From positions 2,976,001-3,040,000 of the forward strand of contig NZ_CP011131.1 of the NCBI RefSeq assembly GCF_001442805.1: a DNA stretch of 64,000 nt, written 5' to 3'. This document shows, in pieces, positions 27,141 through 36,700 of this stretch. Numbering within the stretch: position 1 is the stretch's first letter; every line of letters starts with the position of its first letter. This DNA is from Lysobacter gummosus. GTDB lineage: Bacteria; Pseudomonadota; Gammaproteobacteria; Xanthomonadales; Xanthomonadaceae. The notes below the pieces were generated by a model. That model was not told the origin of the DNA. It did not search any database and was given only the letters and a program-made list of their open reading frames with translations. The position numbers and the translations under genes are program-made.

Positions 27141-27530
27141 ATGAAAGCGATTTTCTCCGCCCTGGCTCTGGGCCTGCTCGGTTTCGCCTCCTTCGCCGCA
27201 AACGCCCAGGGCGAATGCGACAAGTACCGGACCAGCTACGACAAGACCTATTGTTTCGCCAAGCTGTTCCTGGAATCGGACAAGGAACTCAACACCGCCT
27301 ACAACGACCTGCGCGGCCTGATCAAGGAGCCGGTGAAGCAGCAGTTGAAGGCCACCCAGCTGGACTGGATCAAGTACCGCGACAACAGCTGCGAGTCGTC
27401 GGGCAGCATCAATGTCGATTGCAATTACCGGGTCAACCGCGAGCGCGGCGAGTACCTGCGCGATCGCGTGCGCGAGTGCAAGGCCGGCACCTGCCGCAAC
27501 GATGAGATCGTGAAGAAGTCCTGGAATTGA
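27141..27530 (+). CDS. LprI/DUF1311-like secreted protein
   Basis: 129 residues with a Sec signal (AIFSALALGLLGFASFAANA). The mature part has six Cys (ECDKY, YCFAK, SCESS, DCNYR, ECKAG, TCRND), consistent with three disulfides, and the helical LKATQLDWIKYRDNSCESSG motif of the LprI N-terminal/DUF1311 family, some members of which inhibit lysozyme. AGGAA ribosome site before the ATG. The last codons and the stop are part of a 135-bp tandem duplication extending downstream. Confidence 0.85.
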   Translation: MKAIFSALALGLLGFASFAANAQGECDKYRTSYDKTYCFAKLFLESDKELNTAYNDLRGLIKEPVKQQLKATQLDWIKYRDNSCESSGSINVDCNYRVNRERGEYLRDRVRECKAGTCRNDEIVKKSWN

Positions 27531-27790
27531 TTGCAGGACCATGGCTTTCGTCCCGGCTCGCCTGTGGGCGGGTCGGGATCGGCCTGGTTTGACCGGAAAG
27601 CATCGGGGCTGAAGCCCCACAAAAGACTTCGCGGCTGCGCAGTCTTTATGGATGCACTGGAATTGATTGCAGAACTATGGCTTTCGTCCGGCTCGCCTGT
27701 AGAGGTCGGGATCGGCGTGGCCTGATGAAAAAAGGCATCGGGGCTGAAGCCCCTCCCACAAAAGATTGCGTAGCCGCGTAGTCTTTTGTG
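27522..27790. repeat. 135-bp tandem duplication including the lprI-like gene end
   Basis: The sequence starting CTGGAATTGATTGCAG at 27522 recurs at 27657, and similarity continues through CATGGCTTTCGTC, GTCGGGATCGG and the CATCGGGGCTGAAGCCCC palindrome. Copy 1 contains the natural stop codon of the gene. The copies differ by small indels, so the event is not recent. Confidence 0.85.
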
Positions 27791-27816
27791 GGAGGGGCTT
27801 CAGCCCCGATGCTTTT
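27730..27816. repeat. 35-bp-arm inverted repeat (GCATCGGGGCTGAAGCCCC family)
   Basis: Arms 27730-27764 and 27782-27816 are almost perfect inverted copies, each itself palindromic at the GGGGCTGAAGCCCC core. It ends 4 bp from the stop of the minus-strand 5'-nucleotidase gene, so it lies between convergent genes and may act as a bidirectional 3' hairpin. Confidence 0.9.
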
Positions 27817-27819
27817 GTC

Positions 27820-28740
27820 TCAGCGGTTCGCAACCCCATGCGGCACATGTCCCGCCGCGACGTGATCGCGCGCCGACAGGATGTTGTGCTCGGAATCGTC
27901 GAAGAAGATGTCCGCGCCGAAGGCTTCCAGGAACGGGCCCTTGGGGCGGCCGCCGAGAAACAGCGCTTCGTCCAGGCGGATGCCCCACTCGCGCAAGGTG
28001 CGGATCACCCGCTCGTGCGCCGGCACCGAGCGCGCGGTCACCAGCGCGGTGCGGATCGGCGCGTCCTGGCCGACCGGGAACGCCGCCTGCAGGCGGTGCA
28101 GCGCATCGAGGAACCCGCGGAACGGGCCGCCCGACAGCGGTTCGCCGGCGTGGCTGCGCTCGTGTTCGGCGAACGCCGCCAGGCCGCCCTCGCGCGAGAC
28201 CCGCTCGCCTTCGTCGTCGAAGATCACCGCGTCGCCGTCGAAAGCGATGCGCAACTGGTCCGGGCGCAGATGCGGCGCCAGCTTCGAATTGGGCGTGGCC
28301 GGCAACAGCGTCGCCGCCGCCACTCCGGCGGCGAGCGCGGCGCTGACGTCCTCGGCGTTGGCCGACAGGAACAGGTCCGCGCCGAACGGCCGGATGTACG
28401 GAAACGGCGGCGCGCCGTTGCTGAAAGCCGCGCGCTTGATCGACAGGCCGTGGTGGGCGATCGAATTGAAGATGCGCAGGCCGCTGTCGGCGGAGTTGCG
28501 CGAGATCAGGATCACCTCGACCCGCGGCGCGTCCGTCGGCGCGCCCTGGTTGAGCGCGAGCAGCTTGCGCACCAGCGGGAAGGCGATGCCGGGCCGCAGC
28601 AGATCGTCCTCGCGCTCGCGCTGGAACGCGGCGTAGGCATCGATGCCCTCGCGCTCGAACAGCGCATGGCTTTCTTCCATGTCGAACAAGGTGCGCGAGG
28701 AAATCGCGACGATCAACGGGTCGGCATCACGGTCGGGCAT
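27820..28740 (-). CDS. Cytosolic-type 5'-nucleotidase (PF06189 family)
   Basis: 306 residues. Family markers are VAISSRTLFDMEESHALFE near the N-terminus, VILISRNSADSGLRIFNSI, RIAFDGDAVIFDDEGE and the C-terminal TALVTARSVPAHERVIRTLR and FLGGRPKGPFLEAFGADIFF. The family hydrolyses nucleoside 5'-monophosphates using HAD-like Asp residues. No signal peptide, so cytoplasmic. The ATG at 28740 was chosen because upstream codons lack similarity; the permease gene is divergent across 204 bp. Confidence 0.92.
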   Translation of the reverse strand: MPDRDADPLIVAISSRTLFDMEESHALFEREGIDAYAAFQREREDDLLRPGIAFPLVRKLLALNQGAPTDAPRVEVILISRNSADSGLRIFNSIAHHGLSIKRAAFSNGAPPFPYIRPFGADLFLSANAEDVSAALAAGVAAATLLPATPNSKLAPHLRPDQLRIAFDGDAVIFDDEGERVSREGGLAAFAEHERSHAGEPLSGGPFRGFLDALHRLQAAFPVGQDAPIRTALVTARSVPAHERVIRTLREWGIRLDEALFLGGRPKGPFLEAFGADIFFDDSEHNILSARDHVAAGHVPHGVANR

Positions 28741-28944
28741 GGGCCTATTGTGGCAGGAGTGAGCGGGCAGAAGTGAGGAACGAGTAAGAGCCGCCATCAC
28801 TCCTTCCGCTTGCCGGCCGCCGGGACTCGCTATGGCGAGGACGCAGGAGCGGGTAACAGCGGGGTTTTGCTCATTGCTCACTCTCCTCCACTCTTTTCCG
28901 CGGCCTGCTATCGTTCCGCACCGCCTCTCGGCCCGGAAACGCCC

Positions 28945-30321
28945 ATGTCGTCCAGCCCCGCCGCACCCGCCACCGCCGACTCGCAACTCGGCCACGCCCT
29001 CAAATCCCGCCAGCTGGTCATGATGGGCCTGGGCAGCGCGATCGGCGCCGGCCTGTTCCTCGGCTCGGGCGTGGGCGTGCAGACCGCGGGGCCGGCGGTG
29101 CTGCTGTCGTATCTGATCGCCGGCGTGCTGGTGATCATCGTGATGCGCGCGCTCGGCGAAATGGCCGCGGTGCGGCCGACCAGCGGCGCGTTCTCGGTCT
29201 ACGCCGCCGATGCGATGGGCCCGACCGCGGGCGCGACCCTGGGCTGGCTGTGGTGGGTGCAACTGGTGATCGTGATCGCGGCCGAATCGGTCGGCGCGGC
29301 CGGGCTGCTGGCGACGATCTGGCCGCAGTTGCCGGTCGCGGCGATGTCGCTGGTGTTCATGAGCGTGTTCACCTGCGTCAACCTGCTCGGGGTGAAGAAC
29401 TTCGGCGAGTTCGAATTCTGGTTCGCGATCCTCAAGGTCGCGGCGATCCTGGCCTTCATCGTGATCGGCGCGCTGTTGCTGCTGGGGCTGCTGCCGGAGG
29501 TGGCCTCGCCCGGCTTCGCCAATTTCACCGCCCACGGCGGCTTCGCGCCCAAGGGCTGGGCCGGCGTCGGCGCGGCCTTGCTGGTGGTGGTGTTCGCCTT
29601 CGGCGGCACCGAGATCGTCGCGGTCGCCGCGGCCGAAACCCAGGACCCGGAACGCAGCATCACCCGCGCGATCCGCACCGTGGCCTGGCGCATCCTGGTG
29701 TTCTACATCGGCTCGCTGGCGGTGATCATCGCGGTGGTGCCGTGGAACAGCGAAAGCCTGAAGTCGCCGTTCGCGGCGGTGCTGGAGGCGGCGCGGATTC
29801 CCGGCGCGGCCACGGCCATCACCCTGGTCGCGGTGGTCGCGCTGTTGTCGGCGCTCAACGCCAATCTCTACGGCGCCTCGCGCATGATCTTTTCCCTGGC
29901 GCAGCGCCGCGAGGCGCCGGGCTTCCTCGCCCACCTCAGCAGCAGCCGCGTGCCGGTGGCGGCGGTGTTGGCCAGCGTCGCCTTCGGCTTCATCGCCACC
30001 GCGCTGGAGCTGCTGTATCCGGAGAAAGTGCTGCCGGCGCTGCTCAACGTGGTGGGTTCGACCTGCCTGTTGGTGTGGACCTTGTCGCTGGTGTCGCAGC
30101 TGATCCTGCGCCGCCGCGCCGATCGCGCCGGCACCGTGCTGCCGTTCAAGATGTGGGCCTTCCCGTACGTAACCTGGCTGGGCCTGGGCATCCTGGCGAT
30201 GGTGTTCGTGCTGGCGCTGCTGACCGAAGGCCCGCGCATGCAGCTGCTGTCGACCGCGGCGCTGACCCTGTGCATCGCCGCGATCAGCGAAGTCGCGCGG
30301 CGGGTGCGCGCGCGCGGCTGA
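28945..30321 (+). CDS. Amino acid permease (APC superfamily)
   Basis: 458 residues with about twelve hydrophobic helices. The first-helix motif MMGLGSAIGAGLFLGSG, ALGEMAAVRPTSGAFSVYAA and VVFAFGGTEIVAVAAAETQDPERS are conserved in the AAT/GABA-permease branch. It imports amino acids with protons; substrate not determinable. Start ATG at 28945 is the first Met with a plausible hydrophilic leader. Confidence 0.93.
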   Translation: MSSSPAAPATADSQLGHALKSRQLVMMGLGSAIGAGLFLGSGVGVQTAGPAVLLSYLIAGVLVIIVMRALGEMAAVRPTSGAFSVYAADAMGPTAGATLGWLWWVQLVIVIAAESVGAAGLLATIWPQLPVAAMSLVFMSVFTCVNLLGVKNFGEFEFWFAILKVAAILAFIVIGALLLLGLLPEVASPGFANFTAHGGFAPKGWAGVGAALLVVVFAFGGTEIVAVAAAETQDPERSITRAIRTVAWRILVFYIGSLAVIIAVVPWNSESLKSPFAAVLEAARIPGAATAITLVAVVALLSALNANLYGASRMIFSLAQRREAPGFLAHLSSSRVPVAAVLASVAFGFIATALELLYPEKVLPALLNVVGSTCLLVWTLSLVSQLILRRRADRAGTVLPFKMWAFPYVTWLGLGILAMVFVLALLTEGPRMQLLSTAALTLCIAAISEVARRVRARG

Positions 30322-30348
30322 GGCCGGCGCGCCCCAAACCGGCCCGGC

Positions 30349-30945
30349 TCAGGCCTGCTTGACCAAGTGTTGGACCGCCAGCGGACCACCGGGGAATTGC
30401 TGCATGCGGCCGCCTTCAACCAGCCCGCCCAGATCTATCGTGGCGTAACCGGTTCGCTGCAGCAGCGCCGCCAGCTCGCCCTTGGCCTGGACGTCATCGC
30501 CGGATACGAACAGCACGCGCTGGCCGCCGTGGCCGCGCGGATCGGTGCCGAGCACCTCCGCGAGCAGATGATTCAGCGCCTTGACCACCCGCGCGCCCGG
30601 GACCAGGTCGGCGAACACTTCGCTGGAGGTGCGGCCGTGCAGATCGAAGGGCTTGAACTGCGGCGCCTCGATCGGGTTGTTGGCATCGACCACGATGCGG
30701 CCGCTCAGGTCCAGGCCCTTCAAGGCCTGCGGCAGCTTCGACCAACCGATCGCCACGAACACCAGATCCGCCTGCGCGACCTGTTCCGGCGTGGCCGCGG
30801 TGACGCTCGGCCCCAGTTCGGCGACCAGGGGCGCCAGCGACTGCGGGCCGCGACTGTTGGCGATCGAAACCGCGATGCCGGCGCGGGCCAGGGTGCGTGC
30901 GATGGCGGTGCCGATGTGGCCCGCGCCGAGAATGCCGATCTGCAT
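30349..30945 (-). CDS. NADP-dependent reductase (F420-dependent-reductase-like Rossmann protein)
   Basis: 198 residues. N-terminal Rossmann fingerprint IGILGAGHIGTAIA, then ANSRGPQS (the Ser/Arg suggest NADPH preference), VVDANNPIE and the central VPGARVVKALNHLLAEVLGT block typical of the NADP/F420 oxidoreductase-like family. It is divergent from a LysR regulator with 167 bp between, so it is the probable target of that regulator. Substrate unknown. Confidence 0.88.
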   Translation of the reverse strand: MQIGILGAGHIGTAIARTLARAGIAVSIANSRGPQSLAPLVAELGPSVTAATPEQVAQADLVFVAIGWSKLPQALKGLDLSGRIVVDANNPIEAPQFKPFDLHGRTSSEVFADLVPGARVVKALNHLLAEVLGTDPRGHGGQRVLFVSGDDVQAKGELAALLQRTGYATIDLGGLVEGGRMQQFPGGPLAVQHLVKQA

Positions 30946-31083
30946 GAGGTTTCTCCTTCAAGTGACTAATAAAATTGGATAATCGCCGGAACCTCAAGTC
31001 GTTTCGAACCCGGTTCCGCCGCCGTGGAGCGAACTATGCGCGCCCCACTCAGGCCGGATAAGCCGGCAATGGCTAGAATGAAT

Positions 31084-31100
31084 TTCAAGCATTACTTGAA
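31084..31100. promoter_or_regulatory. LysR-type operator palindrome
   Basis: TTCAAG-CATTA-CTTGAA, a perfect 6-bp inverted repeat with a 5-bp centre, ends 12 bp before the lysR GTG. Another TTCAAG half-site lies at 30957-30962, beside the divergent reductase start. The arrangement fits a recognition site for autorepression plus an activation half-site. Confidence 0.6.
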
Positions 31101-31112
31101 GGCTGCGCACCT

Positions 31113-32063
31113 GTGGAAACCCTGGCCAACCTGGAATCCTTCGTCCGCAGCGCCGACCTGCGCGGTTTTTCCGCGGCCGCGCGCCAGCTCGGGCTGACGC
31201 CGGCGGCGGTGAGCCGCAATGTCGCGGTGCTGGAACGCAACCTGGGTCTGCGCCTGTTCCAGCGCAGCACCCGCAAGCTGACCCTGACCGAATCCGGCGA
31301 GCGCTTTCTCGACTCGGTGCGCGAGCACGTCGAGGCCTTGAACAGCGCGCTCAGCGTCGCCTCGGTCGAGAGCGAGGAGCCGGCCGGCACGCTGAAGCTC
31401 AGCATGGCGCCGGGATTCGGCATGGATTACGTGCTGCCGCTGATGCCGCAGTTCCTGCGCCGGCATCCGCATATCCGTCTGGACTGGCTGCTGGAGAACC
31501 GTCAGGTCGATCTGATCGCGGAGGGCTTCGACGCGGCGATCGGCGGCGGCATCGAGCTGGCGGCCGGAATGGTGGCGCGGCCGCTGGCGCCGCTGCACGT
31601 GATCGCGGTGGCCGCGCCCACGTATCTGCAAGGCCGGCCGCTGCCGGCCGAACCGGAGGATCTGGCCGAACACGACGGCATCGCCATGCGCTCGGCGCGC
31701 ACCGGCCGCGTGCGCCACTGGGCGATGCGCGACTCGGGCGGGCGCGAAGCGGTGGCGCTGACTCGTGAACGCATCGTCCTCAACGATCCCGAAGCTATGT
31801 GCCGCGCCGCGCTCAATGGCCTGGGCGTGACTCTGGTCGCGGTACAGCATGCACTGCCCTACCTCGACGACGGGCGCCTGCAACGGCTGCTGCCGGATTG
31901 GTACGCCGACCTGGGTTCGATCTCGCTGTACTACGCTAGTCGCAATCTGTTGCCGAGCAAGACGCGGGTGTTCGTGGACTATCTGATCGAAGCGTGCGAG
32001 CGCGCCCGGCTGCCGCAACGGCTGTCCGGCCGCGCCGACGCGGGCGCGGGAGTTGCGGCATGA
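31113..32063 (+). CDS. LysR-family transcriptional regulator
   Basis: 316 residues from a GTG. N-terminal winged helix (LANLESFVRSADLRGFSAAA, RQLGLTPAAVSRNVAVLERN, LGLRLFQRSTRKLTLTESGE) and a LysR-substrate domain beginning GTLKLSMAPGFG. It probably controls the divergent reductase through the palindrome at 31084-31100. The Nudix gene overlaps its stop (ATGA) and is probably co-transcribed. Confidence 0.95.
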   Translation: METLANLESFVRSADLRGFSAAARQLGLTPAAVSRNVAVLERNLGLRLFQRSTRKLTLTESGERFLDSVREHVEALNSALSVASVESEEPAGTLKLSMAPGFGMDYVLPLMPQFLRRHPHIRLDWLLENRQVDLIAEGFDAAIGGGIELAAGMVARPLAPLHVIAVAAPTYLQGRPLPAEPEDLAEHDGIAMRSARTGRVRHWAMRDSGGREAVALTRERIVLNDPEAMCRAALNGLGVTLVAVQHALPYLDDGRLQRLLPDWYADLGSISLYYASRNLLPSKTRVFVDYLIEACERARLPQRLSGRADAGAGVAA

Positions 32064-32485
32064 GCGAGACCGCCAACCCGCCGTCCGCCGACAGCCGAGC
32101 CGGCGCCCCCATGGTCGGCGCGGTGCTGATCCGCGACGGCCGCCTGCTGCTGGGCCTGCGCAACGCCTACAAGCGCCTGGCGCCGAACTGCTGGGACATC
32201 CTCGGCGGCCATGTCGAGGCCGGGGAAACCCTGGAACAGGCCTTGCTGCGCGAATTGGAAGAAGAAGCCGGCGTCGTCGCCACCGACTACTGCCAACTGG
32301 GCGAACCGCTGATATGGGCCGGCGCCAGCCTGACCGTCTACCGCGTCGATGCCTGGCAGGGCGAAGTCGCCATGCGCGGCGACGAACACGTGCGGCTGCA
32401 GTGGTTCGATCCGGTGCAGGCGCGGGCGCTGCCTAATCTGGCCGATGGGCGTCTGATCGAGTTGATCGGGCGGTTGCGGCGCTGA
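32060..32485 (+). CDS. Nudix hydrolase
   Basis: 141 residues. The Nudix box GHVEAGE-x7-RELEEEAGV is complete (about residues 50-72), giving the metal-binding Glu cluster, so it should hydrolyse a nucleoside-diphosphate-linked substrate. Start ATG at 32060 overlaps the lysR stop. The substrate is not deducible. Confidence 0.93.
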   Translation: MSETANPPSADSRAGAPMVGAVLIRDGRLLLGLRNAYKRLAPNCWDILGGHVEAGETLEQALLRELEEEAGVVATDYCQLGEPLIWAGASLTVYRVDAWQGEVAMRGDEHVRLQWFDPVQARALPNLADGRLIELIGRLRR

Positions 32486-32503
32486 GGGTAGCGACGTTGG
32501 AGC

Positions 32504-32554
32504 CCCTCTCCCGCGCCCCGAAGGAAGTCACCTTGGGTGGCAAGCGGGAGAGGG
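32504..32554. repeat. CCCTCTCCCGC palindrome
   Basis: 11-bp perfect arms at 32504-32514 and 32544-32554 around a 29-bp loop, between the convergent Nudix and NAD kinase genes. It is a relative of the CCCTCTCCCGC parts of the 198-bp repeat at 25.9 kb. Confidence 0.7.
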
Positions 32555-32605
32555 AGAAAGAGAAGGAGAGAATGCGGATTTGCTTCAAGCCGAGCGCGGT
32601 CGCGC

Positions 32606-33385
32606 TCAGCCGCTGGTGAACTGCTCGATCAACATCCGCTCTTCCAGATTGTGCTCAGGATCGAACAGCAACGTGACCGTGCGGTCGCGCGACTCGCGGA
32701 TCATCACCTCGACCACGTCGCGCACTTCGTGCGAGTCGGCGGTGGCGCTGACCGGGCGCTTGTAGGGATCGAGCACGCGGAAACGCACTTCGGTGTCGGC
32801 CTTGAGCAGGGCCCCGCGCCAGCGCCGCGGGCGGAACGCGGCGATCGGGGTAAGCGCGATCACCGCCGAACCCAGCGGCAGGATCGGCCCGTGCGCGGAG
32901 AAGTTGTACGCGGTGCTGCCGGCCGCGGTCGCGACCAGCACGCCATCGCAGATCAGCTCGTCGAGCCGGGTCTGGCCGTTGAGGTCGATGCGCACGTGCG
33001 CGGCCTGGCGGGTCTGGCGCAGCAGCGAAACTTCGTTATAGGCCAGCGAACCGAAGCTCGCGCCGGACTCGGTCTGCGCGACCATTTCCAGCGGACGCAG
33101 CACCGCCGGCTCGGCGCTGGCGATGCGCTCGAGCAAATCGCCGCTGGCGTCGGCGTATTGGTTCATCAGGAAGCCGACCGTGCCCAGCTTCATCCCGTAT
33201 ACGGGTTTGCCGAGCGCGCCGTGGCGATGCAGGGTCTGCAGCATGAAGCCGTCGCCGCCGAGCGCGACCAGCACGTCGGCGCTGTCGGGTTCGTGCTGAT
33301 CGTGCTGGGTCAACAGCGTCGCAAGCGCGCGCTGGGCGTCGTCGGTGTGACTGGCGAGGAAGGCGATGCGTGGCGTCGCGGTCAT
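32606..33385 (-). CDS. nadK: NAD kinase
   Basis: 259 residues. The GGDG motif (residues 43-46, catalytic D45) sits in [15 protein letters not shown]. Further markers are [19 protein letters not shown] and the second conserved block [20 protein letters not shown] with SAHGPILP. It phosphorylates NAD to NADP. The ATG at 33385 was chosen because the upstream 26 in-frame codons are low in similarity and run into the repeat region. Confidence 0.96.
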   Translation of the reverse strand: MTATPRIAFLASHTDDAQRALATLLTQHDQHEPDSADVLVALGGDGFMLQTLHRHGALGKPVYGMKLGTVGFLMNQYADASGDLLERIASAEPAVLRPLEMVAQTESGASFGSLAYNEVSLLRQTRQAAHVRIDLNGQTRLDELICDGVLVATAAGSTAYNFSAHGPILPLGSAVIALTPIAAFRPRRWRGALLKADTEVRFRVLDPYKRPVSATADSHEVRDVVEVMIRESRDRTVTLLFDPEHNLEERMLIEQFTSG

Positions 33386-33559
33386 CGGCGGCTCCGGAAG
33401 GATGCCGTCAGCATAACCCGGCCGATGCGGGGGATTCGTGTCGGGACCACGGTCCGCGCACAAGGTCGCGTATCGCCACGGCGACGGCGGCCTCGCCGGT
33501 TTCGCGACGCATTCGCGATTTCGCTTGCGAGAGCGCTTTTATGGAAGGGCTCGCTTTCT

Positions 33560-33642
33560 GTGGGAGGGCCTTCAGGCCCGATACCTTTGTCTCAGATCGC
33601 CGCGACCTGAAAGAAAAGCATCGGGCCTGAAGGCCCTCCTAC
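33560..33642. repeat. Inverted repeat pair, GTGGGAGGGCCTTCAGGCCC family
   Basis: 23-bp arms at 33560-33582 and 33620-33642, nearly perfect inverted copies, each with an inner palindrome GGGCCTTCAGGCCC. A variant of the repeats at 20.57 and 27.73 kb. It abuts the terminator of the glutamate dehydrogenase gene. Confidence 0.88.
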
Positions 33643-33672
33643 AAAAAACCCCCGGCCGTTCGGGGCCGGGGG
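33643..33672 (-). terminator. Rho-independent terminator of NAD-glutamate dehydrogenase
   Basis: On the minus strand, a 9-bp perfect stem (CCCCCGGCC / GGCCGGGGG, 33649-33657 and 33664-33672) with a 6-base loop is followed by six T residues (33648-33643). It lies about 50 bp past the stop of the minus-strand gene. Confidence 0.92.
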
Positions 33673-33721
33673 TATTTCGAAACCACGCAGGACCGGCGCG
33701 AACGCCGGCCCGCCGCCGCTA

Positions 33722-36700
33722 TCAGCCGCGCGCCGCCAACTGCGACAGACGCTGCACCGCGACCGAAGCGGTCGGATAGTCCAGGGTCTTCTGCGCCGCC
33801 AGTTCGGTCAGCATCGCCAGGGTGAAGCGCAGCGACTGGTCGTCGCGGCTCAGCCACTGCTTGACCTTGGCGTCGGCGTTGGCGCCGGCCATGTTGAGCA
33901 CCTGGCCGACCAGGATGCGCTGCTGGGTCGCCAGCTCTTCGCGCAGCACGCCGCGCGCCACCGCATGCCAGCGGCCATCGACGGTGAGCGCGTCGATCTG
34001 CTCCTGCAGCCACGGCAGACGCAGGGCTTCGCCGAGGCGGAAGTGCACCTTGGCCACATCGACCGGCTTGAGCTTGCGCTCGCGCGCCAGTTCGATGATG
34101 TCGCAGCTCGGCTCCAGGTACCGCAGCGCGGCCAACTGCGCCGCGAGCGACTCGGGCACGCCCTTGGCCTTCCAATCGGCGAAGGCGGCATCGTGGGCCG
34201 GACGCTCGCCGTCGCCGAGGATGCCGTGGCCGGCGCGGATGTTCTTGAAGCCGTCGTGGTAGCGATCGACCGCGGTGGTGATGTCCGGAATCGCGCCCGG
34301 ACGCGACAGCAGCCAGCGGGTGAAGGAACGCTGCAGCGTCCAGATCACCTGCAGGGCGTCGATCTGGGTCGATTCGGCGACCTTGCCGTCGAGCGCGTCG
34401 ATCTGCGCCCACAGCTCGCGCGCGTCCAGGGTCTCACGGGTAATGGTGAAGGCCTTGGCGACCTCGCCCGGGGTGCGGCCGCTGTCTTCCTGCATGCGCA
34501 GCAGGAAGGTCGCGCCCATCCGGTTGATGGTCGAGTTGGTCACCGCGGTGGCGATGATTTCGCGCTTCAGGCGGTGGTTCTCCATCGCCTTGGCGTACTT
34601 GGCCTGCAGCGGCTGCGGGAAGTAGCGCACCAGTTCCTTCGACAGGTACGGGTCTTCCGGCACGTCGGAATCCAGCATCTGCTGGAACGCGACCAGCTTG
34701 GAGTACGACAGCAGCACCGACAGTTCCGGACGGGTCAGGCCCTGCCCGCGCGCCTTGCGTTCGGCGATCTCGGCGTCGCTGGGCAGGAACTCGATCTGGC
34801 GATCCAGCAGGCCCTGCGACTCCAAGGTGCGGATGAAGTGCTGCTTGGAGCCCAGGCGCGACAGGCTCATGCGCTCCATCAGGCTGATCGCCTGGTTCTG
34901 GCGGTAGTTGTCGTTGAGCACCAGCTCGGCGACTTCGTCGGTCATCGACGCCAGCAGCTTGTTGCGATCGGGCAACGACAGCTTCTTCGCCTGAACCTGG
35001 CCGTTGAGCAGGATCTTGATGTTGACCTCGTGGTCCGAGGTGTCCACGCCGGCCGAGTTGTCGATGAAGTCGGTGTTGAGCAGCACGCCGTGCTGCGCCG
35101 CCTCGATGCGGCCGAGCTGGGTCAGGCCCAGGTTGCCGCCCTCGCCCACCATCTTGCAGCGCAGATCGTTGCCGTTGACGCGCAGTGCGTTGTTGGCGCG
35201 GTCGCCGACGTCGCTGTTGGTTTCGCTGCTGGCCTTGACGTAGGTGCCGATGCCGCCGTTCCACAGCAGATCGACCGGCGCCTTGAGGATCGCGCTCATC
35301 AGCTCGACCGGGCTCATCGCCGTGACGTTGCCTTCGATGCCCAGCGCGGCCTTGATCTGCGGCGACAGCGGAATCGACTTGGCCGAGCGCGGGTACACGC
35401 CGCCGCCCTTGCTGATCAGGGCCTTGTTGTAGTCGTCCCAGCTCGAACGCGGCAGCTTGAACATGCGCTCGCGTTCTTTGAACGTCTTGGCCGCGTCCGG
35501 ATCGGGATCGAGGAAGATGTGGCGATGGTCGAACGCGGCCAGCAGGCGGATGTGCTTGCTCAGCAGCATGCCGTTGCCGAACACGTCGCCGGACATGTCG
35601 CCGATGCCGACCGTGGTGAAGTCCTGGGTCTGGCTGTCGCGGCCGATGCTGCGGAAGTGGCGCTTGACCGACTCCCACGCGCCCTTGGCGGTGATGCCCA
35701 TGCCCTTGTGGTCGTAACCGACCGAACCGCCCGAGGCGAAAGCGTCGTCGAGCCAGAACTTGTGCTCGGCGGCGATGCCGTTGGCGATGTCGGAGAAGGT
35801 CGCGGTGCCCTTGTCGGCGGCGACGACCAAGTAGGGGTCGTCATTGTCATGGCGCACGACTCTCGCCGGCGGGACGATTTTCCCATCGACGATGTTGTCG
35901 GTGATGTCCAGCAGACCGTTGATGAACATCTTGTAGCAGGCGATGCCTTCGGCCAGGACCGCGTCGCGGTCGCCGCCGATCGGCGGACGCTTGGCGAAGA
36001 AGCCGCCCTTGGAGCCGACCGGCACGATCACCGTGTTCTTGACCATCTGCGCCTTGACCAGACCCAGCACCTCGGTGCGGAAGTCTTCGCGGCGATCGGA
36101 CCAGCGCAAACCGCCGCGGGCGACCGGGCCGAAGCGCAGGTGCACGCCTTCCACGCGCGGGCCGTACACGAAGATTTCGCGGTACGGACGCGGCTTGGGC
36201 AGATCCGGCACCTGGGCCGAATCGAACTTGTAGCTGACATAGCCGCGTTCGGAACCGTCGGCGGTGGTCTGGTAGTAGCTGGTGCGCAAGGTGGCGTTGA
36301 TCACGCCGATGAAGCTGCGCAGGATGCGGTCTTCATCGAGGCTGGAGACGCGGTCGAGCAGCGCCTTGATCGATGCGACCGTGGCCTGGGCCTGCTCGTC
36401 GCGCTTGCCGCTGCGCGCCTGGATCACCGGCTTGAGCGCGGCCATGACCGCGGCGTCGCCGCCGGACAGAGTGTCGAACTGCTGGACCAGGCGCTCCTGG
36501 CCGGCCTTGATCTCGTCCTTGCTCTCGTTGCCGGTGCACGGGTCGAAGCGCGCTTCGAACAGCTCCACCAGCAGGCGCGCCAGCAGCGGATAGCGGCTGA
36601 AGGTTTCTTCCACGTAGCTTTGCGAGAACGGCACGCCGACCTGCAGCAGGTACTTGCAGTACGCGCGCAGCATCGCGACCTGGCGCCAGGACAGGTTGGC

